DNA of 64,000 bases, taken from Synechococcus sp. PCC 6312. Its GTDB lineage: Bacteria > Cyanobacteriota > Cyanobacteriia > Thermosynechococcales > Thermosynechococcaceae. The notes beneath the pieces were generated by a model, which saw only the letters and a program-made list of their open reading frames with translations, was not told the DNA's origin and did not search any database. Made by a program: the position numbers and the translations under genes. Numbering within the stretch: the first letter of the stretch is position 1; every line of letters starts with the position of its first letter. The stretch is from positions 1,613,501-1,677,500 of the forward strand of contig NC_019680.1 in the NCBI RefSeq assembly GCF_000316685.1, in the 5' to 3' direction. This document shows, piece after piece, positions 44,345 to 54,251 of this stretch.

Positions 44345-45529
44345 GTGGGCATGGTTGTCCTTTCAGAGGCTAATGTTATCTCTCCGTCCGTTACAGCAAT
44401 AGAATTAAATTCAGCAAAAGAATTATCTGGGGCGAAAGAGCAGCGGGTGGCGGTATTGTTAATGGGCTATGGGGAAGTTGAGAGTTATGAAGATTTTGCC
44501 AATTACAACGAACAAGCTCTGAATCTGCTCACGGCCAAGTTTGCCCCAGTGCCGGCCTGGGTTTATCCCCCCTTGGCGCGACTATTAGCCCTTTTTGATC
44601 GCCATGAATGGGGACATCAGCATCACGATTTTATTTCACCTCACAACAAAATCTTTGAAGATCAGCGGGCCGGGATTGAAGCCCAGTTACAGGCCCATTG
44701 GGGAGAGCAAGTCACCGTTTTTAAGGCCTTTAATTTTTGCGCGCCCTATTTACCCAAACAGGTACTCACCGAAATCCAGGCCCAGGGGTTTGACCGCTTG
44801 CTGATTTATCCCCTTTTGGTCGTGGATTCAATTTTTACCAGTGGGATTGCCGTTGAGCAGGTGAATGCCGCCATCAGTGAGATCAATGCCGAACTAACCG
44901 CCGCCGATCAGCCGGCCTGGTTGCCCCAAACCCGGTATATTCCCTCCTTTTTTAATCGCCCGGACTACATTCAGCTTCTCGCCCAAATTGTCGAAACCCA
45001 AATTCAATCCCAGTGGCTTAAAACCTATGCCCCCAGCCAAATCGGGATTGTCCTGATGAATCATGGCTGTCCCCATAAAGCGAAAGGATTTACCTCTGGA
45101 ATTAGTGAAAGTCAGGCCCTCTATGAGTCTGTGCGGGAAGAGTTGATTTATCGGTATCCGCTCATTTCTGTGGGTTGGCTCAACCACGATACGCCGCTGA
45201 TTGAATGGACACAGCCCGATGTCACCCAGGCCAGCAAAAATTTAATTCAACTGGGCGCGAAGGTCATTCTGTTTATGCCCATTGGCTTTGCCACCGAAAA
45301 CCACGAAACCCTGTTGGATGTGCATCACATTATCCATGGCCTGGAAAAACACTATCCTGATGTTAGCTATGACCAAATGCCCTGTGTTAACGCAATGTCA
45401 GAGTTTTTGGACATGGTCGCGGCCTGGGCCAAACCTCATATTGCTGCTCTGACTACCCCTGAACCTCCAGTAACGTTAACTAACTCTGGCAGCAGCCCCA
45501 ACGGCCATCACCACCACCATCACCATTAG
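44345..45529 (+). CDS. Ferrochelatase-superfamily protein with natural C-terminal poly-His
   Basis: A 394-residue protein with the two-lobe ferrochelatase fold (VAVLLMGYGEVESYEDF; FNFCAPYLP; GIVLMNHGCPHKAKGF; FMPIGFATENHETLLDVHH). It departs from classical HemH, for example in the expected active-site region where His and Glu appear in NHGCPH and ATENHETLLD. It lacks the CAB-like C-terminal helix of the usual cyanobacterial HemH. The C terminus ends in seven His residues after a Gly/Ser/Asn linker, suggesting metal storage or delivery. It could be a second ferrochelatase or another metal chelatase. Confidence 0.75.
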   Translation: MGMVVLSEANVISPSVTAIELNSAKELSGAKEQRVAVLLMGYGEVESYEDFANYNEQALNLLTAKFAPVPAWVYPPLARLLALFDRHEWGHQHHDFISPHNKIFEDQRAGIEAQLQAHWGEQVTVFKAFNFCAPYLPKQVLTEIQAQGFDRLLIYPLLVVDSIFTSGIAVEQVNAAISEINAELTAADQPAWLPQTRYIPSFFNRPDYIQLLAQIVETQIQSQWLKTYAPSQIGIVLMNHGCPHKAKGFTSGISESQALYESVREELIYRYPLISVGWLNHDTPLIEWTQPDVTQASKNLIQLGAKVILFMPIGFATENHETLLDVHHIIHGLEKHYPDVSYDQMPCVNAMSEFLDMVAAWAKPHIAALTTPEPPVTLTNSGSSPNGHHHHHHH

Positions 45530-45598
45530 GATCAGGCTCAACCAGTGGGAGTAGCGGGCCTGGGATAATGGTCAAGGTAAACCAATGGGGGCAAAACC

Positions 45599-45901
45599 AT
45601 GAGTCAGACAACCGAACTCCTCGAAAAACTAGCGGCGGAAATTGGTCAGGAGGTTTACATCGACATCGCCCGCTGGCATTTGTACTTGGCTGAAGCCCAT
45701 CTCCACACCAGGTTGGCCAATGAATTTTATCCCCATCTCAGCGGGAAACAACTCCAAGCTACGGATGTTAAAACTGTTCTAGGGAAAATTCTGGTGAAAT
45801 TGGGGGATGGGCAGGCCGAGTTACCCTTAAGCGTCCTGATTCCCACTTCGGCCCAGGCCCGGCTTTTAGAAATTTTGCAAAATTGGCAGCAGGAACTCTA
45901 A
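45599..45901 (+). CDS. DUF3181 family protein
   Basis: A 100-residue, mainly helical cytosolic protein matching my recall of cyanobacterial DUF3181 (EKLAAEIGQEVYIDIARWHLYLAEAHLHT; GDGQAELPLSVLIPT). Function unknown. It is 69 bases downstream of the ferrochelatase-like gene and its stop is only six bases from the stop of the convergent fusion gene. Confidence 0.8.
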   Translation: MSQTTELLEKLAAEIGQEVYIDIARWHLYLAEAHLHTRLANEFYPHLSGKQLQATDVKTVLGKILVKLGDGQAELPLSVLIPTSAQARLLEILQNWQQEL

Positions 45902-45907
45902 GGACCA

Positions 45908-47323
45908 CTAAGCAAACTTAATTTTCTGAGCCGCGTAGAGACACATTTTGAGGAGAACCAGGCCCTCTTTAACGTGTTGAATATTGGAACTGCCATAGCT
46001 GCGAGGAAAGTAGCGGACGGGAATATCTTGAATTTTTAAGCCTAGTTTTGCCGCCCCAAAGAGTAAGTCAAAATCTCCAAAGGGATCAAAGTCTCCAAAA
46101 TAAACCCGATTTGCCGCCAAACGTTGATAGTTTTTCCGCGAAATCACCTTGGTTCCGCAGAGGGAATCTTTAATCCGGGTGTTCAACAAATAGGACAATA
46201 ACCAAGCAAAAAACCGATTGGCCATCCGATTGAGCCAAGGCATTGCGGCTGAACTGACCGGATAAATGAGCCGACAGCCATTAGCCATCTCACAGCGTCC
46301 ACTGGCCACAGCATCATAGAACTGGACTAAATCTTCCGGTTGGACGGTTAAATCTGCATCCAAAATCATCAAAACATCCCCACTGGCCATATCAAACCCC
46401 AAGCGCACCGCATCCCCTTTCCCTTTCCCCGTTTGCTGGGCAATTTTAATATCCCAGGCCTGGCCATACTCAGCCTGAACCCGTTGAATTTCTGACCAAG
46501 TGTTGTCGCTGGAGTGGCCTTCAATGAAAATAATTTCCGTATGTGTCCCCAGCCTGGGCATTCGCGTGACACAGCTTTCGATATTACCAGCTTCATTTCG
46601 GGCAGGAATAATGACGGAGCAGGTGTGATGTTGGGGTTGGGTCGGGTTGGCCTGGGGGCGGGCAATTAGGTATTCGGTCAAGCAAAGAGAATTAATCCAG
46701 GGGAGAGGGGCAATGTAACGATTCACCAGGCCACTCAGGAGGGGAATCCACTTGGGGATGAGCAGTCGTTTGCCCGTTGCCACCACATCCAAACCGGCCA
46801 AGTTCATTAGATTGGTTAAATCTTCCCGATTCAGCCAGTTGAGGGGGGGCATCGGCATCCGCTGACCAATCAAAGTTGCAACTCGTAAAATCAATTCCCA
46901 GGCCGGGTTGTGATAAATCAAAATAATCCGGGTTTTTGGGGTCGCGACCTGGAGTAGATTTTGAAAAGCTTTTTGGATATTCGTAAACTGACTCGCCGTA
47001 TTCGCTAAAAGAATGTAATCAAATTCTCCTTTAGGTAAGCTTTCCTCCCCATTACCAACAAACAGATCTAGTTCCGGAAACCGGTTTTGGGCCGCTTCAA
47101 TGGCCTGGGGGTTGAGATCAATGCCTGTTCCCTGGCCGGGTTGCACAGCCCCTAAGAGATGACCAAGACCCACCCCCACTTCTAGGACACTGGCCCCCGG
47201 CGACACATAAAATCGACACAGCCGTTCAATATCCTGGTGATAGTAACGATTCCGCCGCCGCCAGCGGGATAACTGTTCTGGTGAATGGCTTTTTGATAGA
47301 GAAGGTATTGTGGAAAGATTCAT
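45908..47323 (-). CDS. Fusion of SAM methyltransferase and family 2 glycosyltransferase
   Basis: A 471-residue two-domain protein. The N-terminal part (residues about 15-195) is a class I methyltransferase with motif VLEVGVGLGHLLGAV and acidic loop GIDLNPQAIEAA. The C-terminal part, from about residue 230, is a dolichol-phosphate-mannose-synthase-like GT2: SVIIPARNEAGNIESCV, EIIFIEGHSSDNTW, LILDADLTVQPEDL and the late RFFAWLLSYLLNTRIKDSLCGTKVISR block. It may build or modify a lipid-linked sugar. The fusion of these two activities is the unusual part. Confidence 0.82.
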   Translation of the reverse strand: MNLSTIPSLSKSHSPEQLSRWRRRNRYYHQDIERLCRFYVSPGASVLEVGVGLGHLLGAVQPGQGTGIDLNPQAIEAAQNRFPELDLFVGNGEESLPKGEFDYILLANTASQFTNIQKAFQNLLQVATPKTRIILIYHNPAWELILRVATLIGQRMPMPPLNWLNREDLTNLMNLAGLDVVATGKRLLIPKWIPLLSGLVNRYIAPLPWINSLCLTEYLIARPQANPTQPQHHTCSVIIPARNEAGNIESCVTRMPRLGTHTEIIFIEGHSSDNTWSEIQRVQAEYGQAWDIKIAQQTGKGKGDAVRLGFDMASGDVLMILDADLTVQPEDLVQFYDAVASGRCEMANGCRLIYPVSSAAMPWLNRMANRFFAWLLSYLLNTRIKDSLCGTKVISRKNYQRLAANRVYFGDFDPFGDFDLLFGAAKLGLKIQDIPVRYFPRSYGSSNIQHVKEGLVLLKMCLYAAQKIKFA

Positions 47324-47995
47324 GTCCCGAGAAAATCAAACTCCTACAGAGATTTATCAAAAAGGATGAAGAGTATTATCTTACTCAATAAATTATCTAT
47401 TCAAAATTTACTTTAAGATTGAAAATAATTAGACTGATTTTGAGTACAATACAATCACAAATAAGCACAGCTACTGCCTGAACTTGAGGCTATATGAATA
47501 ATTTTCTCAAGATATATTCTTATATATAAGAATCAAGGTTATCTGTCGTAATATTTATTTTTTGCTGCGTTGTATGTCTTGTTTGGAACACTCTTTTTCT
47601 GGTTATAGTCATTTCGATATCAAAGCCCCAGGGATATTGCTGCCGAAAAATTAATATCAATTACCTCTGTGGGTAATCAACCACTAGGTTGTCATCCTCC
47701 TGATCTTTGTTCACCGCCGCTTATAGGAGCACCAGTCATATCCGTTGAAATACCGAAACTTGGTAATCAAAAGTATGCCTGGCTACATCCGGCAAATGAC
47801 GGTGCTGACACCCTATGAGCTAATGGCTGAAGACTAGGGGTTTAGTCCAAATCTAGAAATTATCCAGAGGTAAATATCCCTGTTCTTGTTCGAGTACACT
47901 TTTCCCCAGGCCTGTCAACTCTTAATCTGGATGGTTCTAGGAAGTTGCGTTACCATATGAAGGCACTTAATAAAACGCAATAAGACTTCAGCCCT
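47324..47995. other. Long AT-rich intergenic region
   Basis: About 670 bases between the divergent fusion gene and the ferritin-like gene. It contains an 18-base perfect palindrome at 47516-47533. A 21-codon mini-frame at 47776 lacks a clear ribosome site and is not called. A short hairpin GACTAGGGGTTTAGTC is near 47833. A structured RNA is possible but not identified. Confidence 0.45.
47516..47533. promoter_or_regulatory. 18-base perfect palindrome
   Basis: ATTCTTATATATAAGAAT reads the same on both strands. It lies about 190 bases upstream of the fusion gene start. It could be a repressor-binding site or a DNA hairpin. No function can be stated. Confidence 0.3.
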
Positions 47996-48889
47996 ATGAC
48001 GGTTGCTTACCCCAAAAAGTTACTCAATACCTACTCTGCCCGTGATATCCTCCAGCAAGTGGTTTTAGATCGGGAGATTCATCTCATTACCCTGAACCGC
48101 TATCGCTACAGTGAACAGCGCAGTTGCAAAGACCTGACTAATTTAATTGAGCAACTGAACGGACAGCCCCCTGAACTGATTAAAGACCTATCCCGTCACA
48201 TTGCTGATGAAGCGCGTCATGCCATGTGGCTAACGGATTTGTTGGTGGACATGGGAACTGAGGTCAATACTCCCCCCGGCGTTTCCTACATCGAAGAATT
48301 TGAACGGCTTTTAGATGAGCATAAGCCCGGCAGTGATGAATTTTTAATCAATACTCTGGCGGCGATCAACGTCACGGAAAAACGGGGCTGTGAGTATTTT
48401 TCGGGTCATCTGTACGCTCTGAAAAAGGCCCCGCAAACTCCCGAAAACCAGGCCATTGCTGGGGTGATTGGGAAAATTCTCCCAGAAGAAGTCGGCCATG
48501 TGCGCTGGGGCAATCGTTGGTTAGCTCAATTAGCCCGCAAAAGTCCCGAAAACTGCCAAAAAGTCGAACTGGCCAAGCGTCGCTATGCCGCAATCGAGCA
48601 AGCGGCCTTTGAGTCTGGCCTGGATATTACTTTGGGGGCTGAATTACGCCGAGTTGGAAATCTCCTCGATATTGCCGAAACAATGCCCATGCTTAATCGG
48701 GTTTCCTATCTCGCAGAACGGCTCCCAAAAAGTCTTTTGGCCCCAGATTTACAGTTCAGTCGCTTTCATGCGGCCCAGCGGGCCTGGCAACGGAATCCTC
48801 AGGCGTTTATGGATCGATTTGTCCCCATGTTTTTAAATGGCATCCAAGGGAGTAAGCCTCCGAAGGTTCCAGCTAAAGTTGCTGATTAG
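47996..48889 (+). CDS. Ferritin-like diiron protein of unknown function
   Basis: A 297-residue helical protein with paired metal-ligand motifs: VVLDREIHLITLNRY, ADEARHAMW, then NVTEKRGCEYF and ILPEEVGHVRWGNRW. The E-X-X-H spacing fits a ferritin-like four-helix diiron site, similar in outline to rubrerythrin or hydroxylase subunits. The reaction is unknown. A C-terminal region of about 70 residues has no recognised domain. Its promoter lies in the long spacer to the left. Confidence 0.78.
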   Translation: MTVAYPKKLLNTYSARDILQQVVLDREIHLITLNRYRYSEQRSCKDLTNLIEQLNGQPPELIKDLSRHIADEARHAMWLTDLLVDMGTEVNTPPGVSYIEEFERLLDEHKPGSDEFLINTLAAINVTEKRGCEYFSGHLYALKKAPQTPENQAIAGVIGKILPEEVGHVRWGNRWLAQLARKSPENCQKVELAKRRYAAIEQAAFESGLDITLGAELRRVGNLLDIAETMPMLNRVSYLAERLPKSLLAPDLQFSRFHAAQRAWQRNPQAFMDRFVPMFLNGIQGSKPPKVPAKVAD

Positions 48890-49077
48890 GGGGATATCTA
48901 TTTAGAGAAATTCAATTCCGATACCCCCTAGTATCTACCGCAACCCGCCCCAAGACTCTAAAATCAAGTTATCCCCCTGTATGGAGTTTGGTTTATCTTG
49001 CCCGTAAATGGTAGTTTCTTGGCTTTAGGCTCTGGTTTAGATTTGGTACTCCTGCACCATGATCAGAGGGTTACCCC

Positions 49078-49962
49078 GTGACTGACTTCGGGCGCGTCAT
49101 TACTGCCATGATTACACCGTTTACGCCAGAGGGCGGGGTTAATTACGACTTGGCAGGAGAATTGGCGACTTACTTAGTTGAACATGGCTCTGATGGCCTG
49201 GTCATTTGTGGCACAACTGGAGAATCTCCTACCCTAACCTGGGATGAAGAATTTAAGCTGTTCCAAACCGTTCAGGCCGCAGTGGGCAAAAAAGCTAAGA
49301 TTTTGGCCGGTACGGGTTCAAACTGTACTAAGGAGGCTATTTCTGCCACCTCCAAAGCCGCGGCACTGGGCCTGGATGGGGCCTTATTGGTAGTCCCCTA
49401 CTATAATAAACCTCCTCAAGAGAGTTTATATACTCACTTTAAGGCCATCGCCGAGGCCGTGCCAGGTTTTCCGTTGATGCTCTACAACATTCCTGGCCGT
49501 ACAGGTCAAAACCTGCTCCCTGAAACGGTGATTCGCTTGGCTGAATTAGAGAATATTGTCGCTATCAAAGAAGCGAGTGGGAACCTAGACCAGGCCAGCC
49601 AAATTCGCCGGCACCTGCCCCCGCCCTTTAGGATTTATTCCGGTGATGATTCCCTCACCTTGCCCCTTTTGGCCATTGGCGGCTATGGTGTAGTCAGTGT
49701 TGCTAGTCATCTGGTAGGAGAATCGTTGCAACAAATGGTGCAGGCTTTCGTTCAAGGCCAGGTTGAGACCGCCGCCACCCTACACTTACAGCTTTTAGAC
49801 CTCTTCAAAGTGTTATTTGTGACCACAAATCCGATTCCCGTCAAAGCTGCATTAGAACTTCAAGGTTGGCCGGTTGGAGCCCCCCGCTTACCCCTCACCC
49901 CAGCCTCTGAATCGTTGCGTCAATCTCTCCACTCTGTGCTGACCTCCTTGCAACTTCTCTAG
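49078..49962 (+). CDS. dapA: 4-hydroxy-tetrahydrodipicolinate synthase
   Basis: Condenses pyruvate with aspartate semialdehyde in lysine and diaminopimelate synthesis. The Schiff-base Lys is in VAIKEASGN (about residue 164), the Tyr in LYNIPGRTG, and GTTGESPTL binds the pyruvate carboxylate. Length of 294 residues is normal. The start is GTG 49078. The gene is followed by rnj, an arrangement also seen in other cyanobacteria. Confidence 0.95.
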   Translation: MTDFGRVITAMITPFTPEGGVNYDLAGELATYLVEHGSDGLVICGTTGESPTLTWDEEFKLFQTVQAAVGKKAKILAGTGSNCTKEAISATSKAAALGLDGALLVVPYYNKPPQESLYTHFKAIAEAVPGFPLMLYNIPGRTGQNLLPETVIRLAELENIVAIKEASGNLDQASQIRRHLPPPFRIYSGDDSLTLPLLAIGGYGVVSVASHLVGESLQQMVQAFVQGQVETAATLHLQLLDLFKVLFVTTNPIPVKAALELQGWPVGAPRLPLTPASESLRQSLHSVLTSLQLL

Positions 49963-50075
49963 TCCCTGTCTAGAAAATGTTCTTTTAACAACACTGGGCC
50001 GGACGGATCAGGCCGGAGACTGCCTAGATTCCTAAAAATTAAAAGTTTTTTCTTGTTTATTTAATCCACCTCTTT

Positions 50076-50081
50076 AAGGAG
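50076..50081 (+). promoter_or_regulatory. Strong Shine-Dalgarno site before rnj
   Basis: AAGGAG ends five bases before the ATG at 50086. It is one of the clearest ribosome binding sites in the window and fixes the start. Confidence 0.7.
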
Positions 50082-50085
50082 ACCT

Positions 50086-51900
50086 ATGACCCAATCTGGT
50101 ACAACCCCCGCCCTGAAAATTATTCCCCTGGGTGGCCTGCATGAAATCGGCAAAAATACCTGTGTGTTTGAATATGAGGACGAAATTATTCTCCTCGATG
50201 CCGGGTTAGCTTTTCCTACCGACGGGATGCACGGGGTGAATATTGTCCTGCCGGATATGACCTACCTGCGCAACAATCGCCACAAAATCAAAGGAATGAT
50301 TGTCACCCACGGTCACGAGGATCATATTGGTGGGATTGCCTTCCATCTGAAGCAGTTTGATATCCCGGTGATTTACGGTCCCCGTTTGGCGATGGCTTTA
50401 CTTCAAGGGAAGTTAGAAGAAGCCGGAGTATTGGATAAAACCGAGTTACGGAGTGTCCGCCCTCGCGATATGGTTCGCTTAGGTAAAAACTTTCTAGTTG
50501 AATACATCCGTAATACCCACTCCATTGCCGATAGTTGCTCTGTGGCGATTCATACTCCCTTGGGGGTTGTGATTCACACCGGTGACTTCAAGATTGACCA
50601 TACCCCCGTAGATGGCGAGTATTTCGATTTTCAACGTTTGGCGGAACATGGTGAAAAAGGGGTCTTGTGTCTGATCAGTGACTCCACCAACTCCGAAGTT
50701 CCCGGCTATACCCCCTCCGAACGCTCCGTTTTTCCGAATTTAGAGCGAATTTTTATGCAGGCCCAGGGCCGGATTATCTTCACCACCTTTGCCTCTTCGG
50801 TGCATCGCTTAAATATGGCTCTGGAGTTAGCCGAGAAATATGGGCGGGTGGTCTCGGTGGTGGGTCGCTCGATGCTCAATGTGATTGCCCATGCTCGGAA
50901 CCTCGGCTATATTAAATGCCCCGATAAGCTATTTGAGCCGCTCCATGTCATTCACAAGTATCCCGATAACAAGGTGATGATTCTGACGACCGGATCCCAA
51001 GGCGAGCCGATGTCGGGCTTAACTCGGATATCTAAAGGCGAGCATCACAAAGTTAAAATTCGCCCCACTGATACAGTTATTCTCTCGGCACATCCAATCC
51101 CTGGAAATACCATTGCCGTCGTTAACATGGTGGATCGATTGATGATGCAGGGAGCCAAAGTCATTTACGGTCGCGAGCAAGGTATTCATGTGTCTGGCCA
51201 CGGCTGTCAAGAAGACCAAAAAATGATGATTGCCCTCACCCGTCCCAAGTTTTTCCTGCCTGTGCATGGGGAACACCGGATGCTGATCCGCCACAGTCAA
51301 ACAGCGCAAAGTATGGGGATTCCGGCGGATAATATGGTGATTATTGACAATGGCGATGTAGTGGAACTGACTGAAAAATCCCTCCGTGTCATTGATAAAG
51401 TTCCAGCCGGAATTGAATTGATGGATCGGGGTGGCATCGTCAAGGCCCATGTCCTTCAAGAGCGGCAACAACTCGCGGAAGATGGGATTATTACAGTCGC
51501 AGCAGCGGTGGGAACCAATGGGCAACTCCAGGCCGACCCGGATGTTCATTTACGGGGTGTCGTGACTCCGATTGAGCATAGTGCTTGGCAGGCCTGGGTT
51601 CGGGCCACTTTAGAATCTTGCTTACGAGATCGCTGGTCAGATTACGCCCGCAATGGCAACCAAGATATTGACTGGATTGGCCTAAAAAACCACCTAGAAC
51701 GGGAACTAGTGCGGCTGTTGCGCCGAGAACTCCAAGGCAATGCTGGCCTGTTGCTGTTGATCCAACCGATTGCGGTCAAAGGGGATACTCAAGCGACTAG
51801 TGGGCATCCGGTCAATAGCAAACCCCAGGCCAATGGTGCCAGTTCACCCACCCCCAATAGTTCACTGCGGCGGCGGCGGACAGCAACCTTGGCCTCCTAA
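50086..51900 (+). CDS. rnj: Ribonuclease J
   Basis: A 604-residue metallo-beta-lactamase/beta-CASP nuclease for mRNA decay and rRNA processing. The metal motif THGHEDHIGG is near residue 73-82, ISDSTNSEVPG and FASSVHRLNMAL mark the beta-CASP domain, and PVHGEHRMLIRHSQTA the final His motif. A low-complexity C-terminal tail rich in Ser, Pro, Asn and Arg extends past the core. It is 123 bases downstream of dapA. Confidence 0.96.
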   Translation: MTQSGTTPALKIIPLGGLHEIGKNTCVFEYEDEIILLDAGLAFPTDGMHGVNIVLPDMTYLRNNRHKIKGMIVTHGHEDHIGGIAFHLKQFDIPVIYGPRLAMALLQGKLEEAGVLDKTELRSVRPRDMVRLGKNFLVEYIRNTHSIADSCSVAIHTPLGVVIHTGDFKIDHTPVDGEYFDFQRLAEHGEKGVLCLISDSTNSEVPGYTPSERSVFPNLERIFMQAQGRIIFTTFASSVHRLNMALELAEKYGRVVSVVGRSMLNVIAHARNLGYIKCPDKLFEPLHVIHKYPDNKVMILTTGSQGEPMSGLTRISKGEHHKVKIRPTDTVILSAHPIPGNTIAVVNMVDRLMMQGAKVIYGREQGIHVSGHGCQEDQKMMIALTRPKFFLPVHGEHRMLIRHSQTAQSMGIPADNMVIIDNGDVVELTEKSLRVIDKVPAGIELMDRGGIVKAHVLQERQQLAEDGIITVAAAVGTNGQLQADPDVHLRGVVTPIEHSAWQAWVRATLESCLRDRWSDYARNGNQDIDWIGLKNHLERELVRLLRRELQGNAGLLLLIQPIAVKGDTQATSGHPVNSKPQANGASSPTPNSSLRRRRTATLAS

Positions 51901-52001
51901 GATGCTCCACAATTCGCTTTAATGGGTACAACTAGATATCAAGACTGGTATTTTTGCTCTACTTTGTTAATTTTGAGGATTGATTTTACAAAGGTGTAAC
52001 T

Positions 52002-52685
52002 ATGGCTGCCATGCCCCCTCCCGGCCGTGCTGATCTCGCTGAATTACGGCGGCTAAAATCTTTATTACCCCCAGAACTCCAAAGCTGGGTGATGCTTGAG
52101 CCGGCCAGTGGGGCTAACCCGCCATTGTTGGTTTCTGAAGAAATTGGCAAAGATGAAGTTGAAATCCAGGTGGATCTAGCTCGTTGGGATCAGTTAGCCA
52201 AAGATCAGCGAAATTTACTCTTCTGGCATGAAGTGGCCCGGATCCAGGCCGATACGATTCCTAAGGATGGCTGGGAAATGGCGGCGTTAGCCATTGGCTT
52301 GGGCGGGGCCGTGGGTGAGTTGTGGGTTCAGGATGGCTTATTATTGATGCTAGCCTTGGGCCTCTGTGGCTTTTCCGGCTATCGGCTTTATCAGAAAAAT
52401 AATGGGGATAAGCTTCTCCGCCAGGCCATTGAGGCCGATGAAAAAGCCATTGGCTTAGCGGTGCGGTTTGGTTATACCTTACCTAATGCCTACAAAAGCC
52501 TGGGTAGTGCCCTAAAAGTCCTGATCGAGCAAACCCCCGCCCGCCGCCAACGGAAACGCTATGAAGCTCGCCTCCAGGCCCTCAAACAAAGTGCTGCCAA
52601 AGCTAAGGCTCGCAATCAAACCGTTGTGGCTGATGAACGGCCGATGGGAGCGATGCCACCCAAAACTCCGCGAACCGTGGAATAG
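52002..52685 (+). CDS. DUF3318 family protein
   Basis: A 227-residue protein of the cyanobacterial DUF3318 family as I recall it: ADLAELRRLKSLLPPELQSWV at the start and LFWHEVARIQADTI in the middle, then two closely spaced membrane helices (about residues 88-128) and a Lys/Arg/Ala-rich C terminus. Function is unknown. It stands between rnj and rpmF on the same strand. Confidence 0.8.
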   Translation: MAAMPPPGRADLAELRRLKSLLPPELQSWVMLEPASGANPPLLVSEEIGKDEVEIQVDLARWDQLAKDQRNLLFWHEVARIQADTIPKDGWEMAALAIGLGGAVGELWVQDGLLLMLALGLCGFSGYRLYQKNNGDKLLRQAIEADEKAIGLAVRFGYTLPNAYKSLGSALKVLIEQTPARRQRKRYEARLQALKQSAAKAKARNQTVVADERPMGAMPPKTPRTVE

Positions 52686-52793
52686 GTTTGTCTTCTCTCC
52701 TGCGTTAGGGACTGCCCCTAGGCCTTCTGGGGATGAACCTGCTAAGATAAGGGACTGCATCTTAACCCTATAGATCCCAACGAGAGCGGTATC

Positions 52794-52976
52794 ATGGCCT
52801 GTCCGAAGAAGAAAACCTCCAAATCAAAGCGGGATATCCGCCGATCCAACTGGAAACGGAAAGCAAGTCTGCAAGCTGACCGGGCTTTGTCCATTGGTAA
52901 ATCTATTCTGACGGAGCGGGCTAAGGGCTTCTACTTCCCAGAACAAGACGATGCAGATGAGGAGTCTGAGTCCTAG
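52794..52976 (+). CDS. rpmF: 50S ribosomal protein L32
   Basis: A 60-residue, N-terminally basic protein: [20 protein letters not shown] is the universal L32 start, followed by [17 protein letters not shown]. The C-terminal zinc-binding Cys pair of some bacteria is absent, replaced by an acidic tail, as in other cyanobacterial L32 proteins. Confidence 0.95.
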   Translation: MACPKKKTSKSKRDIRRSNWKRKASLQADRALSIGKSILTERAKGFYFPEQDDADEESES

Positions 52977-53021
52977 TTTGCTGGAATTGTCCTTTAACCC
53001 GTTGGAATTGGCCTGGAATTT

Positions 53022-54251
53022 GTGGCTGAAGTTGTTCTAGAGCAGTTGTCCAAGTCCTATGGCGGGGCTGGCTCAGGGCATCTACCCATTTCAGTCCTGA
53101 CAGATATTAACCTTAATATTCAAGATCAGGAGTTTATTGTCCTGGTCGGCCCCTCTGGTTGTGGGAAAAGCACATTATTGAGGCTGATTGCTGGCCTGGA
53201 GGAGCCGTCCGCGGGAAAGATTTGGGTTGGAGATCGCTGTGTCAATAACCTGCCCCCCAAAGCTCGGGACATTGCCATGGTTTTTCAAAGCTATGCCCTT
53301 TATCCCCATTTAACAGTGGCGGATAACCTAGCCTTTGGTTTACGGCGAAGTGTCGCTCCAGATATGCCAACCCCTACCCGGCCTGGTTTTCTAACGTTAC
53401 CGCTTCCCTTGGCCAGTGGCTTACAAAAGTTGACTGGATGGCTGCCGAAACCCCTTCGTTACCGAGATCCTCGCGAATTAGCTATTCAACAGCGGGTTAA
53501 CGCTGTGGCGACAATGCTGCAAATTGAACCCCTCCTCAACCGCTATCCCAAACAACTTTCTGGAGGACAAAAGCAGCGGGTCGCATTGGGTCGGGCGATG
53601 GCTCGCAATCCCCAGGCCTTTTTGATGGACGAACCCCTGTCTAATCTGGATGCAAAATTGCGAACGGAAACTCGGGCCCAAATTGTCCAACTCCAACGGC
53701 AACTGGGGGTAACAACGGTTTATGTGACCCATGACCAAACCGAAGCGATGACCATGGGCGACCGGATTGTTGTCCTACAAGGTGGCCAGATCCAACAGTT
53801 AGGAACTCCCTTAGACCTCTATCAACGGCCTGCAAATCGGTTTGTGGCCGAGTTTATTGGCTCTCCGCCGATGAATTTTGTCACAGGCCTGGTGAATGAT
53901 CAGGGAGAATTTGTGGTTGGGGATTGGTCTTTGCCCTTAAAAAAACAAGCGCACATTAAGCAGGCCTGGCCAGGAAAACCCTTAACTTTAGGGATTCGGG
54001 CTGAACATCTTTATCCGGCATCAGACGGCCCCGGTCATCTTCTGGGAGTGGTTGCCCTAGTTGAAGCTCTCGGCCATGAAACATCCCTAGTCGTGGAGAT
54101 TCAGTCTGTTCAAGAGGCCTTGGCCTGGCGCGTCCGAGTTCCAGCCCAACTGTTGGTGAAGGTTGGCGATTCTCTGTGGCTGAGACTGGATGAAGCGGCG
54201 ATCCACTGGTTTGATCCAAATACTGGCCAGGTGCTATGTTCAGAACTTTAG
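53022..54251 (+). CDS. MalK/UgpC-type ABC transporter ATP-binding protein
   Basis: A 409-residue ATPase. Walker A is GPSGCGKST, the Q-loop is [10 protein letters not shown], the signature [14 protein letters not shown], Walker [13 protein letters not shown], and the switch region is [21 protein letters not shown]-type regulatory domain follows ([10 protein letters not shown]). It has about 45 extra residues between the Q-loop and the signature ([14 protein letters not shown] and following) compared with ordinary MalK. No permease or binding-protein gene is adjacent, so it may serve a transporter encoded elsewhere. The start is GTG. Confidence 0.87.
   Translation: MAEVVLEQLSKSYGGAGSGHLPISVLTDINLNIQDQEFIVLVGPSGCGKSTLLRLIAGLEEPSAGKIWVGDRCVNNLPPKARDIAMVFQSYALYPHLTVADNLAFGLRRSVAPDMPTPTRPGFLTLPLPLASGLQKLTGWLPKPLRYRDPRELAIQQRVNAVATMLQIEPLLNRYPKQLSGGQKQRVALGRAMARNPQAFLMDEPLSNLDAKLRTETRAQIVQLQRQLGVTTVYVTHDQTEAMTMGDRIVVLQGGQIQQLGTPLDLYQRPANRFVAEFIGSPPMNFVTGLVNDQGEFVVGDWSLPLKKQAHIKQAWPGKPLTLGIRAEHLYPASDGPGHLLGVVALVEALGHETSLVVEIQSVQEALAWRVRVPAQLLVKVGDSLWLRLDEAAIHWFDPNTGQVLCSEL

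Noticed and set aside
47776-47838. A 20-residue frame (MPGYIRQMTVLTPYELMAED) in the long spacer
   Set aside because: Looks peptide-like but lacks a Shine-Dalgarno site and known homologue; not enough to call a gene.
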